From contig JACKBC010000004.1 in assembly GCA_020634755.1 (NCBI GenBank), positions 159,426-223,425 on the forward strand: a DNA stretch of 64,000 bases, read 5' to 3'. The stretch is from Caldilineaceae bacterium (GTDB lineage Bacteria > Chloroflexota > Anaerolineae > Caldilineales > Caldilineaceae). A program made the position numbers and the translations under genes. This document shows, piece after piece, positions 43,896 to 53,394 of this stretch (positions are counted from its first letter, which is position 1; every line of letters starts with the position of its first letter). Below the pieces are notes generated by a model that did not search any database, had not been told where the DNA came from, and saw only the letters and a list, made by a program, of their open reading frames with translations.

Positions 43896-44021
43896 TCGTT
43901 CCATACAGTCTCATCCCAAATTGACAGCTTCTCAGCATTAGTCTGGAGATTTTGCAACCACACACCTCCAGAACACATATAGGAAACTGATTCGACGAAG
44001 AGGACTAAATTTATGGAAAAT

Positions 44022-47000
44022 TCACCATGTTCTAAAGAACTTTTCAACATCCTCTTGAGTACATGCAACGCGGCAAGCAGCCCATCTCAAATTGATCCCT
44101 TCAGGATATAATTTGAATGTTTCGCTAAGTGTTACGGCGCGATTAGCGACCACTTCAAGAATTACTCCTGAAGGATTTTCCGAAAACTTAAGTTTAGGTA
44201 TCGCTATATTAGGAAACAATACGTGTTCTGGAATTATTTGCCCCGGTCCATAAAATTCCAATGGGGGCACAAGATCCTCTTCTATATCTCGCCCGAATTC
44301 ATCGGATATAGACTCACCTAAAGGACCATAGAAGGCAACTGACCAGTTATAAGGTACAACTATCTCAGGTTCGTCGATCAACCAAGCTCCATGACCCACT
44401 CCAGCAGCATCAACTTCTGCTAATATATTTGAAGTTATTACTAGTTCTTGATTAAAAACATTACGATGGGCTGACCTAGTATTGTTCTGTGGGAAATATT
44501 GCACACCTGCTGCATGACTTTTGCTTAGAAAGCCCCTTCGGACAGAATCAATTGCCCCTCCCATTGCCGCGCCAACGCCACCACCCAACCCGCCGCCAAT
44601 AAACGCGGACCATAACCCGTCATTCCACGCACAGCCCATGACGGCGTTCATGGCCATGCGGCTGGCCACATCGGACAGGCCGCCTTCCACAAAGCCAGTG
44701 GCCAGGCGACCGGCCATGCCGCCGCCCACACCGCCCAGCACGGAACCAAGCCCCAAGCCCGCCAAGCCACCCACGGCGCCACCCAGGGCGCCCATACCGA
44801 TGCGCCGCCAGTTGAGATTCTGGGTGAACATGGCGCCGCCGCGCACGCCGTTTTGGTAGTTCTGGTAGACCTGGGAGCCGTACTCGGTACCGGCGCCAAT
44901 CACCGCGCCGGCGCCAGCCGCCACGCACCAGGGACAGTGCCCGGAGGGGTCGGTCAGATTGACGGGGTTATTCTCGGTATAGGCATAGCGGTTGAGCGAC
45001 TGCCCGCGCGTGGCAAAGCCGGCAAAGGTATCGCGCTGCAGGAAGCGCCCCAGCAGCGGGTGATAGTGCCGCGCCCGCAGGTAGACAAGACCGGTGTGCG
45101 GGTCCGCCAGCTCGCCGGTGAAGCCCAGGCGTGTCATGCCGCTTCCCGTCTCATGGCGGAGGGCGCCAAAGGCGTCATAGCTGCGGCTTAGGGTGACGGC
45201 GCCGGCAACGTCGGTCAGGTGACGGACCGATCTCAGGCCGTCCAGCAGGGGATAGGCCATTTCGTCGCCGCCGCCCGCGGTCAGCGTGCGTTGGACAGCG
45301 AATCCATCCGGCCCATAGGCGTAGAGCCGCTCCACGCCGTCCGAGCGCACTTCGCCCAGCAGCAGCGGCAGCGGACTCAGCTCGTCCAGCACAAACTCGG
45401 TGGTGATGCCGCCAGACTGCTCCAACACCAGGTTGCCCCAGCCGTCGTAGCCGTACTCGACAGTCAGCGTGCCGGAGATGACGCGGGTTAGCCGGTTGGC
45501 GCCGTCGTGCTGGTACTGTTTCTGGCCGTCGCTCAGCAGGTTGCCATTGGCGTCGTAGCTGAAACCGGTGTTGATCAGGCGGTCGCTGGCATCGTAGGCA
45601 TAGCTGGCTAAACTGTCGCTGGTGCGATTGCCCACGGCGTCCAGCCCGTAGTCGATGGTCTGGCTGGGCGGGCCAGTGGGCATGGCGGGCAGTGCCACCT
45701 GCGTCAGCCGGTTGAGCGCATCGTAAGCGTAAGTGGTGAGGCCGTCGCCATCGCTCATCTGCGTGCGGTTGCCGTTGGCGTCCAGCACGTACTGAATATC
45801 CTGGAGCGTGCCGCCGCCGGTGGCGTGCAGCAGGCGCGTCAGGCGGCTGGCGCTGTCGTAGCTGTAGCTGGTGCTGACGCCGTTAGCGCGGCTCTGGCTG
45901 GCCATCAGACCGGTGCTGCGGTAGGTGTAGCTGGTGGCAGGCTGGCCCCACGGCGTCAGGCTGGTGAGCTGGCCGGCGCCGTCGTAGCCATATTCGACCG
46001 CACCGCGGCCCCAATAGTCAATGGCTGCGACCTGGCCATTGGCGCCATAGTCGTACGCCACCGTTTTGCCATTGCGCGTCCTGCTTACCAAACGCCCGGC
46101 GGCGTCATAGCCGTAGCTGGTGACGCCCAGGTGGTCGCTCATGCTGGTGACGTTGCCGGCGGCGTCGTACACATAGCTGGCGTCCGCATTGCTGGCTGGA
46201 TAATCCACTTGGGTCAGCCGCTGGTCCACGTCATAAACAAAGTGGGTGCTCTGCCCGGCAAAGTCGGTATAGGCGCTCAGGCTGCCGTCCAGGGCAAAAT
46301 GCCAGCTTTCGGTGCGGCCATCCTGGGTCAGCGCCACCGTGCGGCCCAGCTTGTCCACCACATAGCTCACCATGTGGCCCAGCGGGTCGCTCTGACCGGT
46401 TAGCCGGCCTAGATTGTCGTAGGCAAAGGTCCAACTTTGGCCCAGCGCATCGGTCACCCGCTCCTGCTGGCCCAGGCTGTTATAGCTGTAGGCCGTCAGC
46501 GCGCCCTTGGGGTCCACCACCTCCTGCAGGCTCCAGGTGTCGGCGGAACCGGCGCTGCTGTAGCGATATTCGGTAGTCAGCCGCAGCCCGTTGGGGTCCA
46601 GCGTGCTGCGAATGCGGCGACCCAGCGCGTCATAGGCATACTGCGTGGTCACCGCTTCGGCCGGAGTGTTGGCGCCCATCACCTGCTCGACTAGGCGGTC
46701 GAGCTTGTCATAGCGGAAGGTGGCCAAATTACCCAGCGGGTCGCGCTGGCTAATCAGGCGGCCAAAAAGGTCGTAGCTCTGCTGGCTCATCTGGCCGGCT
46801 GGGTCGGTGACACTGGTGGGGCGGTCCAGCGCATCATAGGCATATTGGGTGGTCAGCGACAGCGCCGGGGAGGCGCCCACCGGCGCCGCAGCAGCGGTGC
46901 TACTTTGAAAGCGACCCAGCCCGTCATAGGCGTACAGCGTGACGCCGCCGCGCGGGTCGGTCACGCTGGTTGGCTGTCCTTCGTCGTTGTAGACGGTCTG

Positions 47001-50000
47001 TAGCGTCAGTCCGCCGGGTGAGGTCACCTTTGTTAGCCATCCCTGGGGGCTGTAGTCATAGGTGGTCACGCGTCCCAGCGGGTCGGTCACGTTGTGCAGA
47101 TCGCCGGTGGGGCCGTAGGCAAAAGCGGTGACGGCGCCCAGCGGGTCGATGACCTGGCTCACCAGATAGCCTTGGCCATCAAAGGGCAGATAGCTGTAGG
47201 ACGTCGTGAGCCCAACGCCACCCACATCTTCGGTGGTCGCAAGCAAGTTGCCTAGCACATCGTAAACAAATTCGCTGCGTACGTTGCGACCATCGACGTC
47301 CGCCACCTGGGCGGTGACGCGGCCGGCCGCGTCATATTCATAACGCGTGCGCACGCCGCGCGGGTCGCGACTCTCGATCATGCGGCCGGCCGCGTCGTAT
47401 GCAAAGAACAGCCGGTGGCCGGTGGGCAGCGTTTGACTAGTCATGCGGCCCGCCGCGTCATAGGCGTAGCTGGTTACATGGCCAAGAGCGTCGGTGTGGC
47501 TCTGTAGATAGCCATTGGCATCGTATTGCAGCGCGGTGGTGCGGGCATCGGCGCCTTCGCCTTCCTGCACCTGCACCAGGCGACCGTTACCGTCATACGC
47601 GTAAAAGAGCGGCGCCAGGCCAGCGGTCTGCATCTGCAGCGGACGCCCCTGCCCATCCAGCGTGGTCACGCTGGTGACGCCGGCCGGATCGGAGCTGGTC
47701 ACTGTGTTGGATGCGGCGTCAAACACGGTGATAGTGCGCCGTCCGTTGCTCACGATTTCGTCCTGCTGGCGCAAAAGGCTCAGCGGGTCAGCGGGGTTAG
47801 TCAGCTCTACCGTGCGCGTGGCGGCCAACGTAAAGAAGATGTGGCCGTCGGGCGTTTCGCTGGTCAGGTGGCCCACGTAGGGTGCAGCCATACCCCAGCG
47901 CGGGTCTGGCTGCAGCATGGTGCGCGTGGTAATGCCGCGCGCGTCGGTCTGCACAATAACGCCATCCGGCGACTGTACACTGCCACTTTGGACGCCGTTG
48001 GATGCTTCTATGCCCTGTTCAACGGCGCCAGTGGATGCGTTTGTGACTGGATAGCTGGTCACGTGGCCTAGGGCATTGGTGCGCGTGACCACGTAGCCAT
48101 CCGCCGTTTCGGTGCGACTAAAGTGCTGCACGCCGCCCATCGGATTTGCAGCCGAAAGCAGCCGACCGCGGTCATCGTATGTATAGGCAGAGCCGTGGCC
48201 CAGTGGATTGGTCAGGCTGGTAAGCAGGCCGTTGCTGGCGTAGCTCAAGCGGGTGGTTTCACCAGCCGGATTAGTTAGGCTGGCCAGATAGCCATTGGCG
48301 TCCACGCTGAGCGCGGTGCGTTGACCAAAGGGACCGACAATTGCTGTGGGCAGGCCGGCAGCGTCATGTTCAATCGTCGTGACGTTGCCATCACCATCAG
48401 TCACAGTCACCAGCCGCCCAGCGGCATCGTACCCAAAGGCGTAACGGAGCGCGCCCGTGCGGGCGTGTAGCGTGCGTAAATGGCGGCCGCTGGCGTCAAA
48501 GTGGTAAGCATAATTGCCAGCGGCCGCCGGCAGCAAAATGTCATTATCCTCAAAGCCGGGCAGCGGCGCATTGAGGCGATGGATGCGATTATACAGATAG
48601 TCGGCATAGTAGAGCGCGCCATCTGGCCCCAACGCCATGCCTTTGGGGATATTCAGCGTTACCGCCGCCGCTGGTTCCCCATCGATCCACGGGTTCATCT
48701 GAGGAAAGCCGCCGGCCAGTGTGCGGATGATGCCTGCCTGATCCACCAGGCGAATGCGATCGTCTTCAAACGCGACAATGTTAAAGCCCTTGTGTAGGAT
48801 AAAGAGCCGCCCCGCCCCATCCACTTCCACATCAAACGGGCCGCCAACAGCCGTTGCCGTGGCCGCGCCGCCATCGCCGGCATAAAAGCGGGCGCCGTTG
48901 CCGGCCACGGTGGTGATTGAGCCGTTGGGCGTCACCCTGCGCACGCGGTGGTTATACCAATCCGCAATGTAGAGGCTGCCATCTGGCCCAACGGCTACAT
49001 CTTTAGGCGCCCACAATTTGGCTTGCGCGGCTGGGCCGCCATCTCCGCCATAACCAACATTGCCAGTGCCGGCGATGGTAGTAATCATGCCATCCGGTCC
49101 AATGCGCCGAATGCGATTATTGTTGGTATCGGCAACATAGAGGCTACCATCTGGCCCAACGGCCAATCCGCTGACGCCATTTATCTTGGCCTGAATGGCC
49201 GGGATGTTGTCACCGTTGTAGCCGGCGGCGCCGGTACCGGCAACAGTTGTCATGATGCCATCAGGTCCAATACGCCGGATGCGATGATTCAGCAGATCGG
49301 CAATATAAAGCGCGCCATCTGGCGCCAGCGCAATCGCCTGTTGCTTGTTAAGCTGCGCCGCCACAGCCAAACCACCATCGCCACCATAGGCGCACGCACC
49401 GGTCCCCGCCATAGTCGTAATGATCCCGGCGGCATCTACGCGCCGGATGCGGCAGTTCAGCGTGTCGGAAACATAAATGGCACCATCGGCGGCAATGGCC
49501 ACGTCATTAGGCGCGTTTAGGCGCGCCCGCAGCGCAGACTCACCATCTCCTGCAAAACCCTCAAGACCTACACCGGCCACCGTGGTAACCACATAGTCTA
49601 CAGCCTCCACGCTGCGGCGGCTACCATCGCCCTGATAGAGCGTTTTGCCGTTGACGTCATACACGTGGTGCGCATCCAAGCTCCAGCCACCCAATCCCTG
49701 ACCCACGGCCTGCCAGGCGCCCAGCGTGATGCGAAAGGTACGCTCCAGCCAGATCTCCTGGCGCGTGCGGCTGCCTTCAATGACAGCATCCGACGTACGG
49801 CCAAAGGCGCTATTCATGACAATGCTGGCGCCGGTGGACGTGCTGGCTGAATTGGGCTGCATATAGGCGCCATCGTAAACATAACGCAGGCGAATGTTGG
49901 CCGCTCTTTTGCCCTGCACCTGGCGGCCATAGATATCGCGGCCATCCCACTGATAGGTAAAGGTCTGGTTGGGCAGAGCCGGCAGCGTCTGGCTGATGAC

Positions 50001-52553
50001 CACACCGGCAATCTCCACCCACACCTGAATTTCTTTCAGGCTGTCAGGCAGTTCATCCCCGCTGACGGGCAGCTCAAAATAGCCGGTACGCGCCGGTGTG
50101 CGGTCGCTGCGGTAGTTGAGCGTGAAGGGCACGCCAGTCAGCGCCAGCCGTTGACCCACCACCTGCGATTCACATTCGATAATGGACCCATCTACTTCAC
50201 ACGGCTGGTCGGGCTGGTCATCATAGCGGGGTCCTTTGGCAAAGGGCCATATGGCATTCAAAGGCGGACCAAAAGGCCAGTTGTGATCCCACGGCGTAAA
50301 GTGACGAATGGGCACGCGCCAGAGGGTGACGCCTGCTGTATAAAGTTGCGCAAGCTGGGCGCGTTCAGCGTCAGTGATGCCCAGCGCCGCATCGTTGTCG
50401 GCGGCGCCATCACCCGTGGTGTCCAGCTGGGCCAGCCCCTCCACAATGGCCACTAGCTGCACTACGCGACCATCTTCGTCGGGAATCCAGGCCACCCGCT
50501 CTCGGTCGTAATAGCCTGAGGGAACGGCCATGCCCACCGGAAAATGGAGGAAGTTCTCCACATAGTGATAGAGCGGCTGGCTAAAGCGTACCTGGGTAGC
50601 GCCCGCCGCCATGGCCTCGTCCACGCTCAATTCGACGGCATAGGTATAGCCGCTCTCCGGCGGCAAATTGCCCGGCATGGCATTGGGACCGAGGTCGCCC
50701 ACCGTATATTCGGTGGCGCGGATGTGCAGCGTGGTCAGCGTCTGCGTCACGCCGCCGGGCAGCACCATTTCGGCCTGCACCGTCTGTGGAATCAGCAGCG
50801 TGCTCTGGCGTCTGCCGTCACCATCGCTCACCAGGCTGCCGCGCGCAACTTGAACGGGCGCCGCGGCTGTCAGGTCAATGGTGTTGACCACTGGGTCCAG
50901 CGGCGTCAGCACCACATTCTCCAACGTGGTGAAATCCTGCCACACCGCGTAGACCTGCCGCTGTACAGTCAGGTAGCCCGCCTTTTCGTAGACCACAGTA
51001 AGCTGCCCGCCGCCGTTGACAGCCAAGTCGAACCAGCCATCGTCACGGCTGAGGGTATAGCCCAGATCCGGGTGCTGGTGCACGGTTATACGGACGCCGC
51101 GCAGAGGCGCACTCTCTGCCGTCAGAACGCGGCCGCGCAGCACCGCCGCCTGTTTCGGGGCAATGTTTGCGGGCGTTAAACCCTTCTGAATCGGATAATC
51201 ACCGGCATAAAGAAATTCGGTGGCTGTCTTGAAGACGGTGGGTGCGGTCTGGTCGAGGGGGACGGCTACCAGTCGCGGCACGCCGTCGTCCACCACAACG
51301 GTGTGCCAAGCCGCCGCTGTGCCGCCGCGGCCATCACTAACGGTAACGGTGGCCGTAAAGACGCCGGTCTGCTCATAGATATGGGTAATGGTGGGTACAC
51401 TACCTGCCTGTATGCCATCACCAAAATCCCAGCTGTAACTCAACAGATCACCATCTGGGTCGACTGCGTTGGCGCTCATTTGCACCAGGAGAGGCGCCGA
51501 TCCCATGGCCGGCGCCATGACCAGATTGATGGTGGGCGGACGGTTGGCAGGCGCTGTGGGCGTGGGCTCCGGCGTGAGTGGCGCGCCGCGCACCTGAATG
51601 CCCACCTGGGCCATCGTTGCTATGACGCCGTCGCTGACGGTCACCGTGGTGGTGAAGACGCCGGACTGGGTGTAAATATGGCGTTGGGACGCGGCGCCTG
51701 CCGCCACGGCGCCATCACCAAAGTCCCATATATAGGTCAGCAGATCCTGGTCCACATCGCTGGCGCTGGCGGTGAAATTGACGGCCAGAGGCGTTTCACC
51801 AACGGTTGGCGCAGCGTGCAGAGCGACCGCGGGCGCGTCGTTGACCGGCGCTACGTACAGTTCAATGACGCCGACTATTTCCTGACCGTCGGCAGCCAGC
51901 GCGCGCCAGCTCAACTGATCCACGCCGTAGAAATTGGCGGCTGGCGCATAGTGCAGCGTGCCATCCACTACTTGGGCGGCGCCAAATTGGGGTGCAATCA
52001 GCAGCTCGAACTGGCTTTCGGTGATGCCCAACTCTGTCGTAAAAGGGGCCAGATGAACCTGGACGTTTGTGTCCTCATTAAGCTCAACGCGGCAATCTAC
52101 ACTTTGAAGCGTGCTGGCAGCCTGATACATACCCATCAATGTGGCCGCATCCAATACAGCGCTCTGACGCATGGCAACAGGGAGGTAAAGTGTAGTGTTG
52201 GTTGGATTTTCTTCTGGGATGGGTGCGACCCGCATGGGGGTGGTTGTTGGTGCAACAACAGGTGTTTCTGTCCGGTGGCTCACCGTGGGCGCGATTGTGG
52301 GCAAAGGGGTGGCCGTGACCGTTGGTGTGGGCGGGACCACGTCGGCACACAGCGGTGGCGGCGCGGCATCCTGAGCGGCGGCGCGCCAGGCCGGTGCCGC
52401 TCCGTAGACGCGTTTGGCCACGTGTGGACTATTTATCCAAGTTATTGGTGGCAGCAGATTAATGATCAGGCTCAAGATAATGAGCCAGTTCAGCAGGCGC
52501 AGCCTGCGGCTGTGCATATGAAGACGAGGACTTTTTGCGTGGATGCCGATCAT
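44022..52553 (-). CDS. Giant PKD/NHL/YD-repeat (RHS) protein, probable polymorphic toxin
   Basis: A 2843-residue secreted protein. It has an N-terminal membrane segment (LLNWLIILSLIINLLPPITWI) and a Thr/Pro-rich stretch with the tract LYLPVAMRQ. Two PKD domains follow at ~234-324 and ~336-421 (each with WDFGDG), then a carboxypeptidase-regulatory-like domain ~471-555. NHL propeller repeats span ~988-1333 (YVSDTLNCRIRRV, YIADLLNHRIRRI, YVADTNNNRIRRI), as in teneurins. YD repeats run from ~1390, ending with the RHS core YLRARHYHPLLGRFLQRDTF (~2490) and NRYAYTENNPVNLTDPSGH. After the core come a glycine-rich membrane-active-looking stretch (~2545-2680) and a tip (~2700-2843) resembling the Stv-type domain (GHGAWLIDEPEIVVPYNWSV, YGPGQIIPEHVL). 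RHS shells encapsulate and deliver such tips. ATG at 52553 has GAAGGAA upstream. Confidence 0.93.
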   Translation of the reverse strand: MIGIHAKSPRLHMHSRRLRLLNWLIILSLIINLLPPITWINSPHVAKRVYGAAPAWRAAAQDAAPPPLCADVVPPTPTVTATPLPTIAPTVSHRTETPVVAPTTTPMRVAPIPEENPTNTTLYLPVAMRQSAVLDAATLMGMYQAASTLQSVDCRVELNEDTNVQVHLAPFTTELGITESQFELLIAPQFGAAQVVDGTLHYAPAANFYGVDQLSWRALAADGQEIVGVIELYVAPVNDAPAVALHAAPTVGETPLAVNFTASASDVDQDLLTYIWDFGDGAVAAGAASQRHIYTQSGVFTTTVTVSDGVIATMAQVGIQVRGAPLTPEPTPTAPANRPPTINLVMAPAMGSAPLLVQMSANAVDPDGDLLSYSWDFGDGIQAGSVPTITHIYEQTGVFTATVTVSDGRGGTAAAWHTVVVDDGVPRLVAVPLDQTAPTVFKTATEFLYAGDYPIQKGLTPANIAPKQAAVLRGRVLTAESAPLRGVRITVHQHPDLGYTLSRDDGWFDLAVNGGGQLTVVYEKAGYLTVQRQVYAVWQDFTTLENVVLTPLDPVVNTIDLTAAAPVQVARGSLVSDGDGRRQSTLLIPQTVQAEMVLPGGVTQTLTTLHIRATEYTVGDLGPNAMPGNLPPESGYTYAVELSVDEAMAAGATQVRFSQPLYHYVENFLHFPVGMAVPSGYYDRERVAWIPDEDGRVVQLVAIVEGLAQLDTTGDGAADNDAALGITDAERAQLAQLYTAGVTLWRVPIRHFTPWDHNWPFGPPLNAIWPFAKGPRYDDQPDQPCEVDGSIIECESQVVGQRLALTGVPFTLNYRSDRTPARTGYFELPVSGDELPDSLKEIQVWVEIAGVVISQTLPALPNQTFTYQWDGRDIYGRQVQGKRAANIRLRYVYDGAYMQPNSASTSTGASIVMNSAFGRTSDAVIEGSRTRQEIWLERTFRITLGAWQAVGQGLGGWSLDAHHVYDVNGKTLYQGDGSRRSVEAVDYVVTTVAGVGLEGFAGDGESALRARLNAPNDVAIAADGAIYVSDTLNCRIRRVDAAGIITTMAGTGACAYGGDGGLAVAAQLNKQQAIALAPDGALYIADLLNHRIRRIGPDGIMTTVAGTGAAGYNGDNIPAIQAKINGVSGLAVGPDGSLYVADTNNNRIRRIGPDGMITTIAGTGNVGYGGDGGPAAQAKLWAPKDVAVGPDGSLYIADWYNHRVRRVTPNGSITTVAGNGARFYAGDGGAATATAVGGPFDVEVDGAGRLFILHKGFNIVAFEDDRIRLVDQAGIIRTLAGGFPQMNPWIDGEPAAAVTLNIPKGMALGPDGALYYADYLYNRIHRLNAPLPGFEDNDILLPAAAGNYAYHFDASGRHLRTLHARTGALRYAFGYDAAGRLVTVTDGDGNVTTIEHDAAGLPTAIVGPFGQRTALSVDANGYLASLTNPAGETTRLSYASNGLLTSLTNPLGHGSAYTYDDRGRLLSAANPMGGVQHFSRTETADGYVVTRTNALGHVTSYPVTNASTGAVEQGIEASNGVQSGSVQSPDGVIVQTDARGITTRTMLQPDPRWGMAAPYVGHLTSETPDGHIFFTLAATRTVELTNPADPLSLLRQQDEIVSNGRRTITVFDAASNTVTSSDPAGVTSVTTLDGQGRPLQMQTAGLAPLFYAYDGNGRLVQVQEGEGADARTTALQYDANGYLQSHTDALGHVTSYAYDAAGRMTSQTLPTGHRLFFAYDAAGRMIESRDPRGVRTRYEYDAAGRVTAQVADVDGRNVRSEFVYDVLGNLLATTEDVGGVGLTTSYSYLPFDGQGYLVSQVIDPLGAVTAFAYGPTGDLHNVTDPLGRVTTYDYSPQGWLTKVTSPGGLTLQTVYNDEGQPTSVTDPRGGVTLYAYDGLGRFQSSTAAAAPVGASPALSLTTQYAYDALDRPTSVTDPAGQMSQQSYDLFGRLISQRDPLGNLATFRYDKLDRLVEQVMGANTPAEAVTTQYAYDALGRRIRSTLDPNGLRLTTEYRYSSAGSADTWSLQEVVDPKGALTAYSYNSLGQQERVTDALGQSWTFAYDNLGRLTGQSDPLGHMVSYVVDKLGRTVALTQDGRTESWHFALDGSLSAYTDFAGQSTHFVYDVDQRLTQVDYPASNADASYVYDAAGNVTSMSDHLGVTSYGYDAAGRLVSRTRNGKTVAYDYGANGQVAAIDYWGRGAVEYGYDGAGQLTSLTPWGQPATSYTYRSTGLMASQSRANGVSTSYSYDSASRLTRLLHATGGGTLQDIQYVLDANGNRTQMSDGDGLTTYAYDALNRLTQVALPAMPTGPPSQTIDYGLDAVGNRTSDSLASYAYDASDRLINTGFSYDANGNLLSDGQKQYQHDGANRLTRVISGTLTVEYGYDGWGNLVLEQSGGITTEFVLDELSPLPLLLGEVRSDGVERLYAYGPDGFAVQRTLTAGGGDEMAYPLLDGLRSVRHLTDVAGAVTLSRSYDAFGALRHETGSGMTRLGFTGELADPHTGLVYLRARHYHPLLGRFLQRDTFAGFATRGQSLNRYAYTENNPVNLTDPSGHCPWCVAAGAGAVIGAGTEYGSQVYQNYQNGVRGGAMFTQNLNWRRIGMGALGGAVGGLAGLGLGSVLGGVGGGMAGRLATGFVEGGLSDVASRMAMNAVMGCAWNDGLWSAFIGGGLGGGVGAAMGGAIDSVRRGFLSKSHAAGVQYFPQNNTRSAHRNVFNQELVITSNILAEVDAAGVGHGAWLIDEPEIVVPYNWSVAFYGPLGESISDEFGRDIEEDLVPPLEFYGPGQIIPEHVLFPNIAIPKLKFSENPSGVILEVVANRAVTLSETFKLYPEGINLRWAACRVACTQEDVEKFFRTW

Positions 52554-52906
52554 GTTTTGCCGTTCCTTCTTCGATTCTGGTCAATGTGAGCTTGTGCCCA
52601 GGTTGTGCGGAGCGATAGGGGCATGCCCTCTCACTATTGCGCCTACCAGGATACGAATAATATACTGTAGGGCAACACGGACCACATCGGTCTTATGTCA
52701 GAAAGGCTTAAGCATGTGTCGGAGATGCAATAGAGCTGTTGAGGATAGATGCGAAAAGTTCAGCATCTTTTTAGCAGGGCAAAATTCTCTTTACGCAGAG
52801 GACTAATTAGCCAGCAACATAGGTCTGCGGTAGAAGAGTAGAAGAGTTCACGCGCAATCCGCCTGGGCAAGAACAGCACCATTTGTGTACAAGTGAGGGG
52901 TTGAAG

Positions 52907-52959
52907 CCCGTCGTCTCCGCCTATAGTAAGAAAATATAGGATAGAAAGAGTCTTCAGTT
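52907..52959 (+). repeat. Putative attR: 53-bp direct repeat of the tRNA-Asp 3' end
   Basis: Identical to 41093-41145. Upstream, GAGGGGTTGAAG imitates the T arm of the tRNA but the remaining tRNA is absent, so this is a 3' fragment only. Downstream the terminator fold is kept (52946-52975) and diverged similarity continues to about 53060. Confidence 0.8.
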
Positions 52960-53310
52960 GATCTGATGGCTCTTTTTGTTTTGGAGGAATACTGTTTGAG
53001 GAACAATCAAAGTTGTCTCCGCGGTATTCAACCTCACTCACAATCATGCCAGCGCCTTTGTAATGCTGAATAAGCTGTCCACATGATAACGGCATTTTTG
53101 TGAATCTTAGTAGTGGTAGCGTTCACCGGAGCTGTTTGCATGGAGTGGTTTTGTCTGTCAGGCCCATTTTTCAAGATATTGGGCTGCGTGAATGGAGTTT
53201 TGCATATAATGAATCTTGCAGTTCTGAATACGTAGAAGGGCAGGGGTAGTCACCAAAGTGACTGTACTTTCCATGGTACATGAGGATAGTAATGTCAATA
53301 AATAGAAAGT

Positions 53311-53363
53311 GTGAGATTACCTTCAATGATTAATACATCTGGAGTAGTTGAAGATAATCTCAC
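53311..53363 (-). terminator. Hairpin downstream of the beta-helix protease gene
   Basis: GTGAGATTACCTTCAA (53311-53326) pairs with TTGAAGATAATCTCAC (53348-53363) with one mismatch. It lies 32 bases after the stop of the minus-strand protease gene and is followed on that strand by a T-rich stretch, so it probably ends that transcript. Confidence 0.6.
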
Positions 53364-53394
53364 CTTCCATCTGGTGCCGACGACATACAGTTTA

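Larger units (their letters stand above)
52554..53394. other. Gap holding the right att copy and a hairpin
   Basis: No gene. 52554-52890 must carry the RHS promoter on the minus strand. The tRNA-like 3' fragment and att repeat lie at 52897-52975. An imperfect palindrome (AGTCAC / GTGACT) lies at about 53249-53265, and the hairpin at 53311-53363 follows the protease gene. Confidence 0.5.

Noticed and set aside
48600..49560. Regularly spaced near-repeats resembling a CRISPR-like array
   Set aside because: They are the NHL propeller repeats inside the RHS gene; unit length and codon phase follow the protein repeat. No CRISPR array or cas gene is present in the window.
51303..52589. Plus-strand open frame of 428 codons
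   Set aside because: Antisense to the PKD-containing N-terminal part of the RHS gene; composition rich in Arg, Cys and Trp and no domain.
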